A DNA stretch of 64,000 nt from LMUY01 sp964242215 (GTDB lineage Bacteria > Pseudomonadota > Alphaproteobacteria > Acetobacterales > Acetobacteraceae): contig CAXTCJ010000013.1 in the NCBI GenBank assembly GCA_964242215.1, positions 9,084 through 73,083 on the forward strand, read 5' to 3'. Both the position numbers and the translations under genes were made by a program. Positions 41,794 through 50,528 of this stretch are shown here, piece by piece; the stretch's first letter is position 1, and each line of letters starts with the position of its first letter. The notes below the pieces were generated by a model, which saw only the letters and a program-made list of their open reading frames with translations, made no database searches and was not told where the DNA came from.

Positions 41794-42087
41794 TCACGCT
41801 GCCTCAACCGCCTCCGCCACCAGCTTCATCCCCAGCGACTGGACGACACCCAGCAACGTCGTCAGCCGCGGATCGCCATCCTGACTAAGGGCTTTATAAA
41901 GCCCCGGCCGAGTGATGCCGGTATCCTGGGCTACCTTGGCCATTCCCCGCGCCCGCGCAATGACACCGAGAGCGTTGGCCACATAGGCGGCATTACCGCT
42001 TTGCAGCGCGTCGGATAGCAGATCGGCCTGATCCTCTGGGGTTGTGATGTGCTCTGCAGCATCGAAAGACAGAGTGGTAAGGGGCAT
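41794..42087 (-). CDS. Antitoxin, HTH addiction-module antidote family
   Basis: 97 residues: FDAAEHITTPEDQADLLSDA, NAAYVANALGVIARARGMAK, VAQDTGITRPGLYKALSQDG, then TTLLGVVQSLGMKLVAE. This is the family of HTH antidotes that follow a RelE/HigB-like killer gene. It starts 2 bp after the toxin stop. Confidence 0.9.
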   Translation of the reverse strand: MPLTTLSFDAAEHITTPEDQADLLSDALQSGNAAYVANALGVIARARGMAKVAQDTGITRPGLYKALSQDGDPRLTTLLGVVQSLGMKLVAEAVEAA

Positions 42088-42089
42088 TG

Positions 42090-42401
42090 CTAGTCCTCCA
42101 ATTCCGCAGCCATGGCCTGTGCCGCAGTGATGTCTCGTTGCTGGGTGCTCTTGTCGCCGCCGCAAAGCAGGACGATCAGCACCAGACCGCGCTGGGCGAA
42201 GTACACTCGATAGCCTGGGCCGAAATCGACCCGCAGTTCGGACACCCCGCCGCCGACAGACTTGACGTCACCCAATAGGCCCGACTGAACCCGCACGATG
42301 CGCTTTGCAATCAGGGTGGCAGCCTTCGCGTCCCTTAGAGCTGACAGCCAGGCGGCGAACGCGTCAGTCTGCCGGACCTCTACCTGCCGCGCCTCGACCA
42401 T
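42090..42401 (-). CDS. Toxin, RelE/HigB-like killer protein
   Basis: 103 residues: MVEARQVEVRQTDAFAAWLS, AKAATLIAKRIVRVQSGLLG, SELRVDFGPGYRVYFAQRGL, VLIVLLCGGDKSTQQRDI. The pattern ELRVDFGPGYRVYF...LLCGGDKSTQ is diagnostic of the addiction-module killer subfamily of RelE-like mRNA interferases. The toxin-first order with its HTH antitoxin is normal for this group. It would stabilise the element. Confidence 0.93.
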   Translation of the reverse strand: MVEARQVEVRQTDAFAAWLSALRDAKAATLIAKRIVRVQSGLLGDVKSVGGGVSELRVDFGPGYRVYFAQRGLVLIVLLCGGDKSTQQRDITAAQAMAAELED

Positions 42402-42513
42402 GAGTAAACTATAGGAGACAGCCGCAGGGGAATCAAGGGAATTGTTCCTGAGTGGGAAATCAAGCCAGTGAAATTGCGAACGCACGGACGGGCGGGTGAA
42501 TCGCCCGATGTTT

Positions 42514-42951
42514 TTAGTAAATCGAAGGTGAGACAGCCGCAATCAGCCGGTCCACAACATCATCCGCGACGTTCGCGAGATCAGGAATCGCGGTCTTTCG
42601 ACCTTCAGGGTAACGCGTGTAATGGTTGGCGTGGAGTTCTGCCAGAACGTTAAGACCATTCTGTACTTGGGTATCTGCTGGGAGGCCACATTGAAGCGCG
42701 ATACGATACCAGCCTTGTAGGTCATGGTTAGGCGCTCTGGCGCTTGGGGTTGCTGTTACGGCGGACTGGTCACAAAACGCCTTGAGGGCCAATTCGCACG
42801 CGTGAAGCAGGAGCGCGTACACTGGCCAGTTCTGCTCACCATTCACATACGCGGGGAGTCCGAGCGCGGCATTTCTGAACATTCTGGCGCGGTGCAAATA
42901 TTGCTGAGGCCTGCTGCCCGCTGACGGCGGCGAAAAGATCGGCGGCTTCAT
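42514..42951 (-). CDS. HEPN-like protein
   Basis: 145 residues from MKPPIFSPP. Helical pattern YLHRARMFRNAALGLP, YALLLHACELALKAFCDQ, NHDLQGWYRIALQCGLPA, LAELHANHYTRYPEGR. The second helix and the HDL segment resemble HEPN-fold proteins of toxin and island contexts. No RxxxxH active-site motif is evident, so RNase activity is doubtful. Confidence 0.55.
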   Translation of the reverse strand: MKPPIFSPPSAGSRPQQYLHRARMFRNAALGLPAYVNGEQNWPVYALLLHACELALKAFCDQSAVTATPSARAPNHDLQGWYRIALQCGLPADTQVQNGLNVLAELHANHYTRYPEGRKTAIPDLANVADDVVDRLIAAVSPSIY

Positions 42952-43059
42952 GTTCCGTCGGCTCCCACCCTCGCGGCGATCGTCCGCAGCCTCTCCAACC
43001 CCGACTGCCCCGGCGCCCGCCAAGCCGCCAACCGTCGTAGATCCGCGAGTGCAGACGGG

Positions 43060-43416
43060 CTACTCCGAAACAATTCGCACAAACCTGACTTCTCGCAACT
43101 CAGCCGGATACGCTGACTTGCGCGGCCCTTCCAGGATTTCCAGTGCTGCCGTCGATGCCCTGACGCGCGTCATGTCGTGCTGCGCGTGGACCGCAAGTTC
43201 GTAGAGTTGTTCAAGCAATTGCTCGCGCCGGTCGGACCGCTCGAACGAGTGCGGGCCCTCGGCAACCCTGTTGCCCGCTTCGAATGGCGCTGCCATTCCC
43301 GAATTGTGCCCAATCCCTCTTGCTGGGCCACCCCATCCGGAGCCCATTGCAGGCCCGCCCCAACCTTTGCCCTTGGCCGGGCCCCCACGGCCTGCACCAT
43401 TGCCGCGCCGTGCCAT
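43060..43416 (-). CDS. Gly-rich phage protein, paralogue of the one at 29806
   Basis: 118 residues. The N-terminal repeats (GGPAKGKGWGGPAMGSGWGG) are followed by IGHNSGMAAPFEAGNRVAEG, then a helical part (RREQLLEQLYELAVHAQHDM). Same design as 29806. TGATG overlap with its upstream gene. Role unknown; small-terminase-like at best. Confidence 0.6.
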   Translation of the reverse strand: MARRGNGAGRGGPAKGKGWGGPAMGSGWGGPARGIGHNSGMAAPFEAGNRVAEGPHSFERSDRREQLLEQLYELAVHAQHDMTRVRASTAALEILEGPRKSAYPAELREVRFVRIVSE

Positions 43417-43760
43417 CAGGCGCCCACGCGCTCCGCGATCGCCTGCAGCCGGGCGAGGCAGTCAGTGCCGGGTGATTTCCAAGCGGCGACCTTTCGTACG
43501 TAGAGCCGCTCGTCGGTCGTCAGGTCGGGGTGGTCTAGCAAGCGCGTTGCGGGTGCAGGCCAGTCTCCCGCCGACTCGTCCCGGCGTTCCAGCGGAATGA
43601 ACGCCGTCCAGGGCACGCCTTTGCGCTGGAGCAGCTCGCTGGCTTTCAGCGCCGCGTCGGCTCGTGTGGACGGGTCTGCGTCGGCCAGTTTGGCCAAATA
43701 CCGCAGGAGCACCTTCCGGTCGGTCATCCGTAATGAGGGCGGCGGAGTTTGGTCGAGCAT
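43416..43760 (-). CDS. Hypothetical phage protein, 114 residues
   Basis: RMTDRKVLLRYLAKLADADP, STRADAALKASELLQRKGVP, WTAFIPLE, then LTTDERLYVRKVAAWKSPGT. The helical segment is a recurring motif in small phage proteins of this bacterial group. Start MLDQTPPP chosen; coupled to 43060. Confidence 0.65.
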   Translation of the reverse strand: MLDQTPPPSLRMTDRKVLLRYLAKLADADPSTRADAALKASELLQRKGVPWTAFIPLERRDESAGDWPAPATRLLDHPDLTTDERLYVRKVAAWKSPGTDCLARLQAIAERVGA

Positions 43761-43782
43761 TGTTAGGCCTTTCCTGAGAAGA

Positions 43783-44295
43783 TTATAGCACATCACCCGC
43801 GGCAACCGCCTTTGGGTAAACTCGTCGCATCAGCGCAACAGGCTGCTTGCCCGCGCGCTTGACCGTCTCGACGGCTTGCCACCCTGCCTTGGCGCAAATG
43901 CGCTCGGCCGTGTTCGTGTATAGCCAGGCGGTGCCTATGCCCGACGCAACACAGGCGTTGTCGAATGCCGACAGCAGATCCCGGACATATCCACGCCCGC
44001 GTGCCTCTGGGATTACGAACACGTCGGACAGCCAGGGCGTGAGGTCCGGCCGTTCGTCCAGGTCGTGAGCGGTAAGGCTCGCTGTGCCGACGGGCTGGTT
44101 GTCGACCAGCAGCACGAACGTCTGTGGCGGTCCCAGGACAGCCCGATACGTTGCGAGTTCGGCCTCGGTCTCCGCTAGCGAGTAGCCGAGGCGCTGCCAT
44201 GATTCGTGCCAGAGCCAGTTCGCGACGGGCGCCAGGAGGTCGGGGCGGTCGGCTGTGGTGACGATCGTGCGGTTGGACGGGGGATGGTTGATCAT
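43783..44295 (-). CDS. GNAT-family N-acetyltransferase
   Basis: 170 residues from MINHPPSNR. Complete GNAT fold: VANWLWHESWQRLGYSLAET, QTFVLLVDNQPVGTASLTAH, LSDVFVIPEARGRGYVRDLL (acetyl-CoA loop RGRGY), AWLYTNTAERICAKAGW. The substrate is unknown. It lies just downstream of the primase-helicase on the same strand. Confidence 0.85.
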   Translation of the reverse strand: MINHPPSNRTIVTTADRPDLLAPVANWLWHESWQRLGYSLAETEAELATYRAVLGPPQTFVLLVDNQPVGTASLTAHDLDERPDLTPWLSDVFVIPEARGRGYVRDLLSAFDNACVASGIGTAWLYTNTAERICAKAGWQAVETVKRAGKQPVALMRRVYPKAVAAGDVL

Positions 44296-44325
44296 GGTGT
44301 CTAGCCAATTGGACGCGATAACGTC

Positions 44326-44345
44326 GCGCGTGCGCGCGCGCGTAT
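44326..44345. repeat. Alternating GC tract
   Basis: A run of alternating purine-pyrimidine (GCGCGTGCGCGCGCGCG) just upstream of the acetyltransferase start; such tracts can adopt Z-form DNA. Confidence 0.5.
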
Positions 44346-44443
44346 CTGACCTCACGTCGCCTTGTGGTGACGAGGGTAGGGCGTCGAGGCAGGCACGCGG
44401 CCAATCGCTTCCGGCCCCGATTCGAACCATTGCACCAATGCCC

Positions 44444-47400
44444 TCACGGCGACCGACCCAACAACGACAGCAATCCGATCATTCGCGGGTCGTTTTGCCG
44501 CATCAACGCCTTGCTCCATTGCGGCGGCTTGTCCCAGAGCGCGGCGAGCGGGGACGCATCCAGGTCAAATTCCATCGGCATTGCCGGCAGATCGCCACGT
44601 TCCAACCGTCGCCCGCCGGGCAAGCGAACCAGGTCGGCGATCGGGTCAATCAGCGTTCTGCGGCTGGCCCGGCCATAAACCATCGCTAGATCAAGACCGG
44701 GCTGATCCCGGTCGCTGGATTGCAAGTCGTCCACGGTGGAATTCTCCTCTTCGGGTTCAGGGTAAGGTGGCGCGTCGGCAAACTGGGCTTCCCAGGCCGC
44801 CAGCTCGGGGCCGGTGGCATCGGGGCGCCAACCTGGATTATCCATCCATGACCGAGGTGGCTCGTCCGAACGTGCAGGTTCCGGTTCGGTCGGTTCCAAT
44901 TCAAGCGATGCAGGTGGTGGCTGCGCAGGTTTGCTCGAGCGCGGTGCGTTCGGTGGCGAGTCCGGCGGTGGTTCACCCACGGTGTAGACCGTCAGCTCGC
45001 CCAGCAAGCCTGTGAGCCACTCGCGAAAGCTGTCTAGCCGGGCCGTTGTGACCCACGCCAACCGCTGTTGTTGACCTCTCCCGGAAGGTCGGTAGGTGAC
45101 TCCAACCGGCCTATTTCCCCCCCATTCCCCTAGGATAGAGATATTCCTAGGGAGATGGGGGGGAAATGCCCCTTTAGCCCGGGCAAGAGCATGCTCAGCA
45201 GCCTTGGTCGTGGGGAAGAGATCCGGGTATGCCTTGGCCGCGTCTGACGGGCTGGTCAGGATGGCGCCGCGGGCCCACATCCTGCGGATCACATCGAGCC
45301 GCACGTCCTCCCATCGGACGAGTTGGTGGACTGGCAGCGGCACCACCACGTCAGCCATCAGGAACACGTCCACTGGCGTGGCCGCCGTCCGATTGATGGC
45401 CCGCACCCGGCCGATACCCTGCACCACCTCCGCGTCAGTGATGGCGACCCGCAGCGCCTCCAAGTCAGCATCGGCGTAAGTCCGAACCTTGATCGCCGCG
45501 CCGGTGCCGTCCGCCATGAGGGCGCCGCGGGTTTCCATGCGGCCGGACTCTGCTGGGATTGGCCGCCCCGTGAGGGCCAACGCAGCCTCGCGCAAATGCC
45601 GCGCGTCTGGCAGCGGGCGTCCGATCAGGAAAGCCGACCGGACCTTGCCGTATGTGTCCAAGCCGGCGATGTTGTTGAAGTGCTCCGCCTTCACGCCCGG
45701 CAGATCGGCGAAACACTCCTCGATGGCCATGTACGTGATGACCAGCGCGTCGCCGCCGCTGTTCGCCTGGACGAAGTCCGTCAGTTCGCCAACCAGGTTC
45801 CCGCGGCGGCGATTCTCGTCAGGGGCGGCCTTGTCGCTGGGTACGATCGACGTCTTGCCCCAGCCGCCGAGAACCTGGTGCAATCGCATATGGGGCATGG
45901 CGGCCCGCACCTGCGCCAGCACCGTCAGATTGGGCAGGTAGTGCCAAACCACCGCCTCCGGCATCGTCGCGTCGAGGTGCAGATGCGGGAGGGCCGCAAT
46001 GTCTTCCCGGATTTCTGCCCGGGTGTGCAGCAACACGGCCCGGTATGACCCGTCCTTGTCGGAGCGGGTGGCAAGCTGAAGCCGGCCGGTATGGGTCGCA
46101 TCGCCTGCCAACAGTTCGCGCAACGCCTCCCACACGGCAGCCCGGCGCGGGATGGTCAGATTACCGGCGGCGTCGAGCACGCCCTTGCGGCGATCCTCCA
46201 GACGCATGCCCGGGTACACGCACCCCTCACGCTTGCGCTGCCATTCCAGCTTGTGGGCGTGTGCGCAGTCGTCGGCCGTGAGCCCGGTGGCTAGCACGTC
46301 CGTCCGACTGACGAACCCGCCGTCCTTTGTGCCCTCAAAGGCAGTTCTCGCCTTAACCGAGAGCGCTTCCAGGTCACCGGTTGCAACATCATCCACGGCA
46401 TAGCGGAACGAGTTGACCGAGACCTTGTCTTTCCGCAGCACCGGGTGTTGCACTACCTCCTCGGCGAAACCGAGCAGCCGGTTGACCCGGTTGGGCTTGA
46501 GGCCTGACTGCCACCAGCTTTCGTCCACGACGATCAGCCCAAGGCCGCGGCCGACTTCCGTTGGCAGTTCGTGGAACAGGGACTGGTGGCTGGCGATCAC
46601 CACGTCCGACGCCGCGACGATCTTTTTCTGGCGCTGATAGGCGCACTGGCCGTGATACGGGCACAACGGCCTGCTTTCGCCCTTCCTCTTCGACGGCTTC
46701 CCGCACGCTGCACCTTCGGCGTCGTAGCCCGCCTCCATCGCGTCTTCGACCGCTGGGATGTTCAGACACATTTGCAGGCTGGGCTTGCCTTCCTCCGGGT
46801 CGATCGTGTCCGGATCCCAAGCCTCCCGACCACGCATCACGGCGACGCGGAGGCCGATCTGTCGCATTTCTTCGAGGGTCTCGTTCCCGAGCTTGTGAGT
46901 CGGCACCAGCCAAAGAACCCGGTGCGGCACACCTGTGGCCTGCGCTTTGGCGATAAACCCCGCCAGCGACTCGCGGGTCGTGCGAGACTTCCCGGCGCCG
47001 ACGTCCACCACGAGCGCGGCATGCTCGGGCGACGATCCCGCGACGATCCGTTCCGACAGTTCGTCCTCATCCGACTGTGGCAGCGCAGCGCGTTCGATAT
47101 GCCAGTCCAGCGCCCGGGTGAGGAATCCGCCGACGTGGCGCGCTATCTCTGCCCGGGCCTGCTCAACCGTGTTGCCCGCCGCCTCGTAATGCGGACGCAT
47201 GGTGTGGATCTCGGTGTCGCCAGCCAGCAGCAGGAAGGCACCGTCGATCGACCGCTGCAGATAGACGTCGTCGTAATTGCTCATGCTGCCGCGGTCGGAG
47301 CGCTTTGGCGCAGCGTCAATCGCAGCCTGGATATCGGCCTTCAGCGCATCGTCGTCCCGGTCGCCGTAGCGGTTGCACCGCTGGGCGTAGCGCATGATCG

Positions 47401-48268
47401 CAAGCCGGATTGGTTCGTGGAACCCGTCCAGGCCCTCACCGTCGCCGAGGAAGGCGAGCGCGTCCATGACATCGCCGACGCGACCGCTGGCCCCGGTGCC
47501 GGAAGGGCGAGGACGGGCGGCCTCAGGGCGCAGCTCAGGCAGGACAACCTCCTGCTCCAGCCCTTTCCGCCACCCCGTGCGACGCGGCAGCGGATCGTGC
47601 CCGCCCTCAATGATTGGTGCGGCGATGTAGTGCGGCTGGGCGGCTGAGAACGGCGCGCGGTCAACGCCGGGCGCGGACTGCTTCAGCACGGCCTTGATAT
47701 GGGTGTTCGTCGCCGGCTCGCTCAGCCAGAAGAACAGATGGACCTTGAGGTATCCGGCCGCGAATCCAGCCGAGCTGGAGAGCTGCCACCAGCACTCGGC
47801 ATCGTGGAAGGCGGGCGGCAGCAGTTCGTTGATAGCCAGGTCGATCGCCATCTCGGGCTCGTCCACCAGGTCGCCCCAAGCAGGCAGCGGCCAGTTGTCG
47901 ATGTCCACCATGATCCAGCGGCGGGGGACTTCGAGCAGCGACGGGCTGACGTCGCCCTTGGCATGCTTGCGGCGTCGGATGCGGTGGCCGGGATCCGTTG
48001 CCAAACCATCCGCCGCGTCGGGTGTGAGGGCACCACGCACCACGAATGCCCGGGGATCGTGCTGCACTCGCTCCAGCACCGCCACTAGTTCCGCTAGGTC
48101 AGCGACCTGATGCTGACGAGGGACGAACCATGCGCCGGCTTGATAGCTGATCTTCGACCATTCCTGGCCGTTCGGGTTCCAGCGCCATTGCTTCGTGGCG
48201 CGCGCGTTCCCCACCGTCCTGAGGACGGTCAAGCCGCAGCCCATATCTGGCGCCGCAGCTTGATTCAC
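44444..48268 (-). CDS. Replicative primase-helicase
   Basis: 1274 residues. The N-terminal third resembles an archaeo-eukaryotic-type primase (RRWIMVDIDNWPLP with the metal-binding D-x-D, SSSAG, LKVHLFFWLSEP). At about residue 425 a Walker A (VVDVGAGKSRTT), then WLVPTHKLGNETLEEMRQIG, a Cys-rich region (CLNIPAVEDAM...ACGKPSKRK...CPYHGQCAYQRQKK, iron-sulphur or zinc), and Walker B (LIVVDESWW) form a superfamily 2-type helicase. The C-terminal 200 are acidic and Pro-rich. Probably replicates the excised element. Confidence 0.85.
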   Translation of the reverse strand: MNQAAAPDMGCGLTVLRTVGNARATKQWRWNPNGQEWSKISYQAGAWFVPRQHQVADLAELVAVLERVQHDPRAFVVRGALTPDAADGLATDPGHRIRRRKHAKGDVSPSLLEVPRRWIMVDIDNWPLPAWGDLVDEPEMAIDLAINELLPPAFHDAECWWQLSSSAGFAAGYLKVHLFFWLSEPATNTHIKAVLKQSAPGVDRAPFSAAQPHYIAAPIIEGGHDPLPRRTGWRKGLEQEVVLPELRPEAARPRPSGTGASGRVGDVMDALAFLGDGEGLDGFHEPIRLAIMRYAQRCNRYGDRDDDALKADIQAAIDAAPKRSDRGSMSNYDDVYLQRSIDGAFLLLAGDTEIHTMRPHYEAAGNTVEQARAEIARHVGGFLTRALDWHIERAALPQSDEDELSERIVAGSSPEHAALVVDVGAGKSRTTRESLAGFIAKAQATGVPHRVLWLVPTHKLGNETLEEMRQIGLRVAVMRGREAWDPDTIDPEEGKPSLQMCLNIPAVEDAMEAGYDAEGAACGKPSKRKGESRPLCPYHGQCAYQRQKKIVAASDVVIASHQSLFHELPTEVGRGLGLIVVDESWWQSGLKPNRVNRLLGFAEEVVQHPVLRKDKVSVNSFRYAVDDVATGDLEALSVKARTAFEGTKDGGFVSRTDVLATGLTADDCAHAHKLEWQRKREGCVYPGMRLEDRRKGVLDAAGNLTIPRRAAVWEALRELLAGDATHTGRLQLATRSDKDGSYRAVLLHTRAEIREDIAALPHLHLDATMPEAVVWHYLPNLTVLAQVRAAMPHMRLHQVLGGWGKTSIVPSDKAAPDENRRRGNLVGELTDFVQANSGGDALVITYMAIEECFADLPGVKAEHFNNIAGLDTYGKVRSAFLIGRPLPDARHLREAALALTGRPIPAESGRMETRGALMADGTGAAIKVRTYADADLEALRVAITDAEVVQGIGRVRAINRTAATPVDVFLMADVVVPLPVHQLVRWEDVRLDVIRRMWARGAILTSPSDAAKAYPDLFPTTKAAEHALARAKGAFPPHLPRNISILGEWGGNRPVGVTYRPSGRGQQQRLAWVTTARLDSFREWLTGLLGELTVYTVGEPPPDSPPNAPRSSKPAQPPPASLELEPTEPEPARSDEPPRSWMDNPGWRPDATGPELAAWEAQFADAPPYPEPEEENSTVDDLQSSDRDQPGLDLAMVYGRASRRTLIDPIADLVRLPGGRRLERGDLPAMPMEFDLDASPLAALWDKPPQWSKALMRQNDPRMIGLLSLLGRSP

Positions 48269-48315
48269 CCGGCGCGCTGACCATCAACGTTGAGGGGGAC
48301 CGCCGCGCGCATGGC

Positions 48316-48753
48316 TTACGCGCGGCTGCCCGAAGGGTGCGTTACAGCGACGGGCCGTAGGTTCGGCCAGAGCCTGGTCAGGCCCTCCCGAGCTTTCGAC
48401 AGCAGGTCGTCGGGGTCGGTGGCGCAGGCGGTGCAGATCCCGAGCGCGAGCCCCAGGCCGGGAGCATCGCAGGCGGGAGTGACCACCGCCACCGAGTAGC
48501 TGCCCGACAGCAGCGGCCGCGGGCAGCAAGCGCATAATGCAGGCTGGTCGGGAGGCATCGCTCCGAACCCGATCACCGCGTCACCCGCCGTCCGCACGAG
48601 CCTGGCTGCAGCAGAATCGCCGGTCAGCGCGGCTGTAACTAGGTTCAGAAAATCAATCGGGCGAACGATGTCGACGCTGAGGACACCTCCGGACTCGGTG
48701 GTGACGCGCCGGGCGGCATCGTTGAGTTCGCCCAGGCCGTTCGGCCGGTTCAT
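48316..48753 (-). CDS. Hypothetical protein, 145 residues
   Basis: MNRPNGLGELNDAARRVTTE, SVDIVRPIDFLNLVTAALTG, then a Cys-containing part (ALCACCPRPLLSGSYSVAVV, GICTACATDPDDLL) with two CxxC-like pairs, possibly a metal site. Overlaps the upstream gene by 4 bp. Phage early-region gene of unknown role. Confidence 0.65.
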   Translation of the reverse strand: MNRPNGLGELNDAARRVTTESGGVLSVDIVRPIDFLNLVTAALTGDSAAARLVRTAGDAVIGFGAMPPDQPALCACCPRPLLSGSYSVAVVTPACDAPGLGLALGICTACATDPDDLLSKAREGLTRLWPNLRPVAVTHPSGSRA

Positions 48754-49016
48754 GCGCTTCGCGCCCAGAGGCAGGCGATTTCTGCTTCGACCGCTTCGCG
48801 CCAATGTGGCTGTAGCGACCATGCCGGCCACCGCTTGCCTTGGCTGAGCGTGTCAGGTGCCGAGAATGTCAGGCGGCCGTCCGGCCCCTCCTGAATTTTC
48901 ATGCTGGCGAGGTTCGCGCCGGGTATTCTGATGGACGCAAACCCGAAGGTCGGGGAGATCCGACGGAGTTGCACGCGCTCGACCACCACGGCTTGGCCGC
49001 TCTCGTGGGCGCTCAC
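48750..49016 (-). CDS. Hypothetical protein, 88 residues
   Basis: VVVERVQLRRISPTFGFASI, RIPGANLASMKIQEGPDGRL, then PAWSLQPHWREAVEAEIACL. Small beta-rich domain with a helical end. Coupled by 4-bp overlaps on both sides. No family known. Confidence 0.6.
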   Translation of the reverse strand: MSAHESGQAVVVERVQLRRISPTFGFASIRIPGANLASMKIQEGPDGRLTFSAPDTLSQGKRWPAWSLQPHWREAVEAEIACLWARSA

Positions 49017-49330
49017 TGGGCCTGCTCCCGCACCAGCCGAGCATGGCAGGCGAGCGCCGTTCCCATCTCCTCGAAGGCCAGGGCAATCGGCCAGCCGGCC
49101 TTGAGGTAGGCGTTCGCTGCAACCACACCGGATGAATCCGGCCAGGCTATGCCCTCATCGAACGTGAACAGCCCGGCTGAGCTGCCCGGTGCCATCAGCC
49201 CCTCGGGTGACGGATCAACCCCGGGCGGGGCTACCACCACAAAGACGAGCGGCGGTCGAATGCAGACTTTCATGTTGTAGACGGCAGGCACGACGATGCG
49301 GCTATCAGGCAGCTGGCTGGCGTCAAACAT
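49013..49330 (-). CDS. Hypothetical protein, 105 residues
   Basis: SRIVVPAVYNMKVCIRPPLV, FVVVAPPGVDPSPEGLMAPG, GVVAANAYLKAGWPIALAFE. Contains a strongly hydrophobic strand but no signal peptide. First of three coupled small genes upstream of the primase-helicase. Confidence 0.6.
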   Translation of the reverse strand: MFDASQLPDSRIVVPAVYNMKVCIRPPLVFVVVAPPGVDPSPEGLMAPGSSAGLFTFDEGIAWPDSSGVVAANAYLKAGWPIALAFEEMGTALACHARLVREQAQ

Positions 49331-49458
49331 AGGTGCGTCCTAATTTAGACGCGAAGGCGCTTGCGAAGTGCGATTAGCTGGACTATCTGTTCGGTGCCGC
49401 CGACAGATATTCTCGCCTACCGGACCCCCGCACGCCTGTCGCGTCGCGGGGGTTTGTT

Positions 49459-49710
49459 TTAGGCGGCTTGTAATTGGTGTTCGGACGTTGTCCGGCGTGG
49501 CGCGGTCATTCGGCCCTTGGCCCAGTCCAACGCGTCGCCCCAGCGATAAAGTGCGCGAGCAGAGAACAAGCTGTAGGGGGGGCCGCCGCCGCGAGTGGCT
49601 TTGGTGGCCAGGGTTCCGACCGCTACGGGGAATCCACTTGCGGTTAGCGCGGCAGACGTAGCTTCACGGGTGAGCAGCGCGTCGGGGCTATCAGGGATCG
49701 GGTGCGCCAT
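49459..49710 (-). CDS. Excisionase-like DNA-binding protein
   Basis: 83 residues: ALLTREATSAALTASGFPVA, VGTLATKATRGGGPPYSLFS, ARALYRWGDALDWAKGRM. This is the winged-helix AlpA/excisionase pattern (TREA...LATKATRGGGPP...LY-W-x-DAL-x-W). Its position between the integrase region and the early genes supports a directionality or control role. A GC-rich hairpin with a T-run on the plus strand lies just downstream (49423-49460). Confidence 0.82.
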   Translation of the reverse strand: MAHPIPDSPDALLTREATSAALTASGFPVAVGTLATKATRGGGPPYSLFSARALYRWGDALDWAKGRMTAPRRTTSEHQLQAA

Positions 49711-49814
49711 CGGTAACCATCCTGCATTTGCACACCGAGGTGCGCCGTTGCGATGGCTAGCTATTCAGCGCAGATTACATCCCCGAAATAGCCCCACAAA
49801 ATCCAACCCTGATT

Positions 49815-50528
49815 TCATTTCGTGGGCCTTGTGAATGCGCGGTGAGCGTCGCGTATCTGGTTTTCGACTGTCAGCGGTGTCGGGGTAGGCGCGAGCGGAT
49901 GAGCGTTCTTTAACCATGCAACGAGATGTCTGGCCTCTTTCGCCAGCGCTGTTTCAGCTTCGCCGGCATGAAGTCGACGGGCGTGCTCAGGTTTGATGAG
50001 GTGCATGCTCTTGCTGGGCCGCCCAGGCGCTCCGGTGCTCGCAATTGGACGTTCTGATTGTGCACTGGCGTTAACGCTCTCACGCGGAACACCGCGGGGC
50101 CAAACTGCCATCACCTCCGCCGTGTCCAACAGCAACCCGCTATACCTCCGACGCGGCCCGTTGGTGATCAGGCCAACATCGTCGTCCCGCTCACGGGCCT
50201 GCCCAGCAAGGTAAATGGCTGAACTTCTGAGGTAGTCGGCTTCAATGGCCTCGTGAACGGCAGCCGGGTTCGGTTCCCAGCCATTCATCAGCTGACCGAT
50301 CACGGTCACCCTGCCCTCTTGCGCGCGGGTATTCAGGTCAGCCAGCGCGTCATCCACAGCGGCTGAGTCGGCCTGAGCCGCCTCAATTTGCGCGTCGGTA
50401 GGATCTCCGTCGGCTACGTGTAGGGCGTGGCGGGGATCAAGCCGCTTCCAAAAATCAGCCGACTGTCTCTCCCCGAACGCAATCCAGAGGACAGCCTCAG
50501 CGACGGTCATCTTTAAAGATCCAGTCAT
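49815..50528 (-). CDS. Hypothetical phage protein, 237 residues
   Basis: Start MTGSLKMTVAEAVLWIAFGE overlaps the integrase stop (ATGA). Segments: ADLNTRAQEGRVTVIGQLMN, YLRSSAIYLAGQARERDDDV, HLIKPEHARRLHAGEAETAL, and a basic helical C-terminus. The AEAVxWIAFG opening is frequent in proteins near integrases in this bacterial group; function unknown. Confidence 0.7.
   Translation of the reverse strand: MTGSLKMTVAEAVLWIAFGERQSADFWKRLDPRHALHVADGDPTDAQIEAAQADSAAVDDALADLNTRAQEGRVTVIGQLMNGWEPNPAAVHEAIEADYLRSSAIYLAGQARERDDDVGLITNGPRRRYSGLLLDTAEVMAVWPRGVPRESVNASAQSERPIASTGAPGRPSKSMHLIKPEHARRLHAGEAETALAKEARHLVAWLKNAHPLAPTPTPLTVENQIRDAHRAFTRPTK

Noticed and set aside
49423..49460. Terminator of the excisionase-like gene
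   Set aside because: The T-run follows the hairpin on the plus strand, whereas the gene is on the minus strand; left as a hairpin only.
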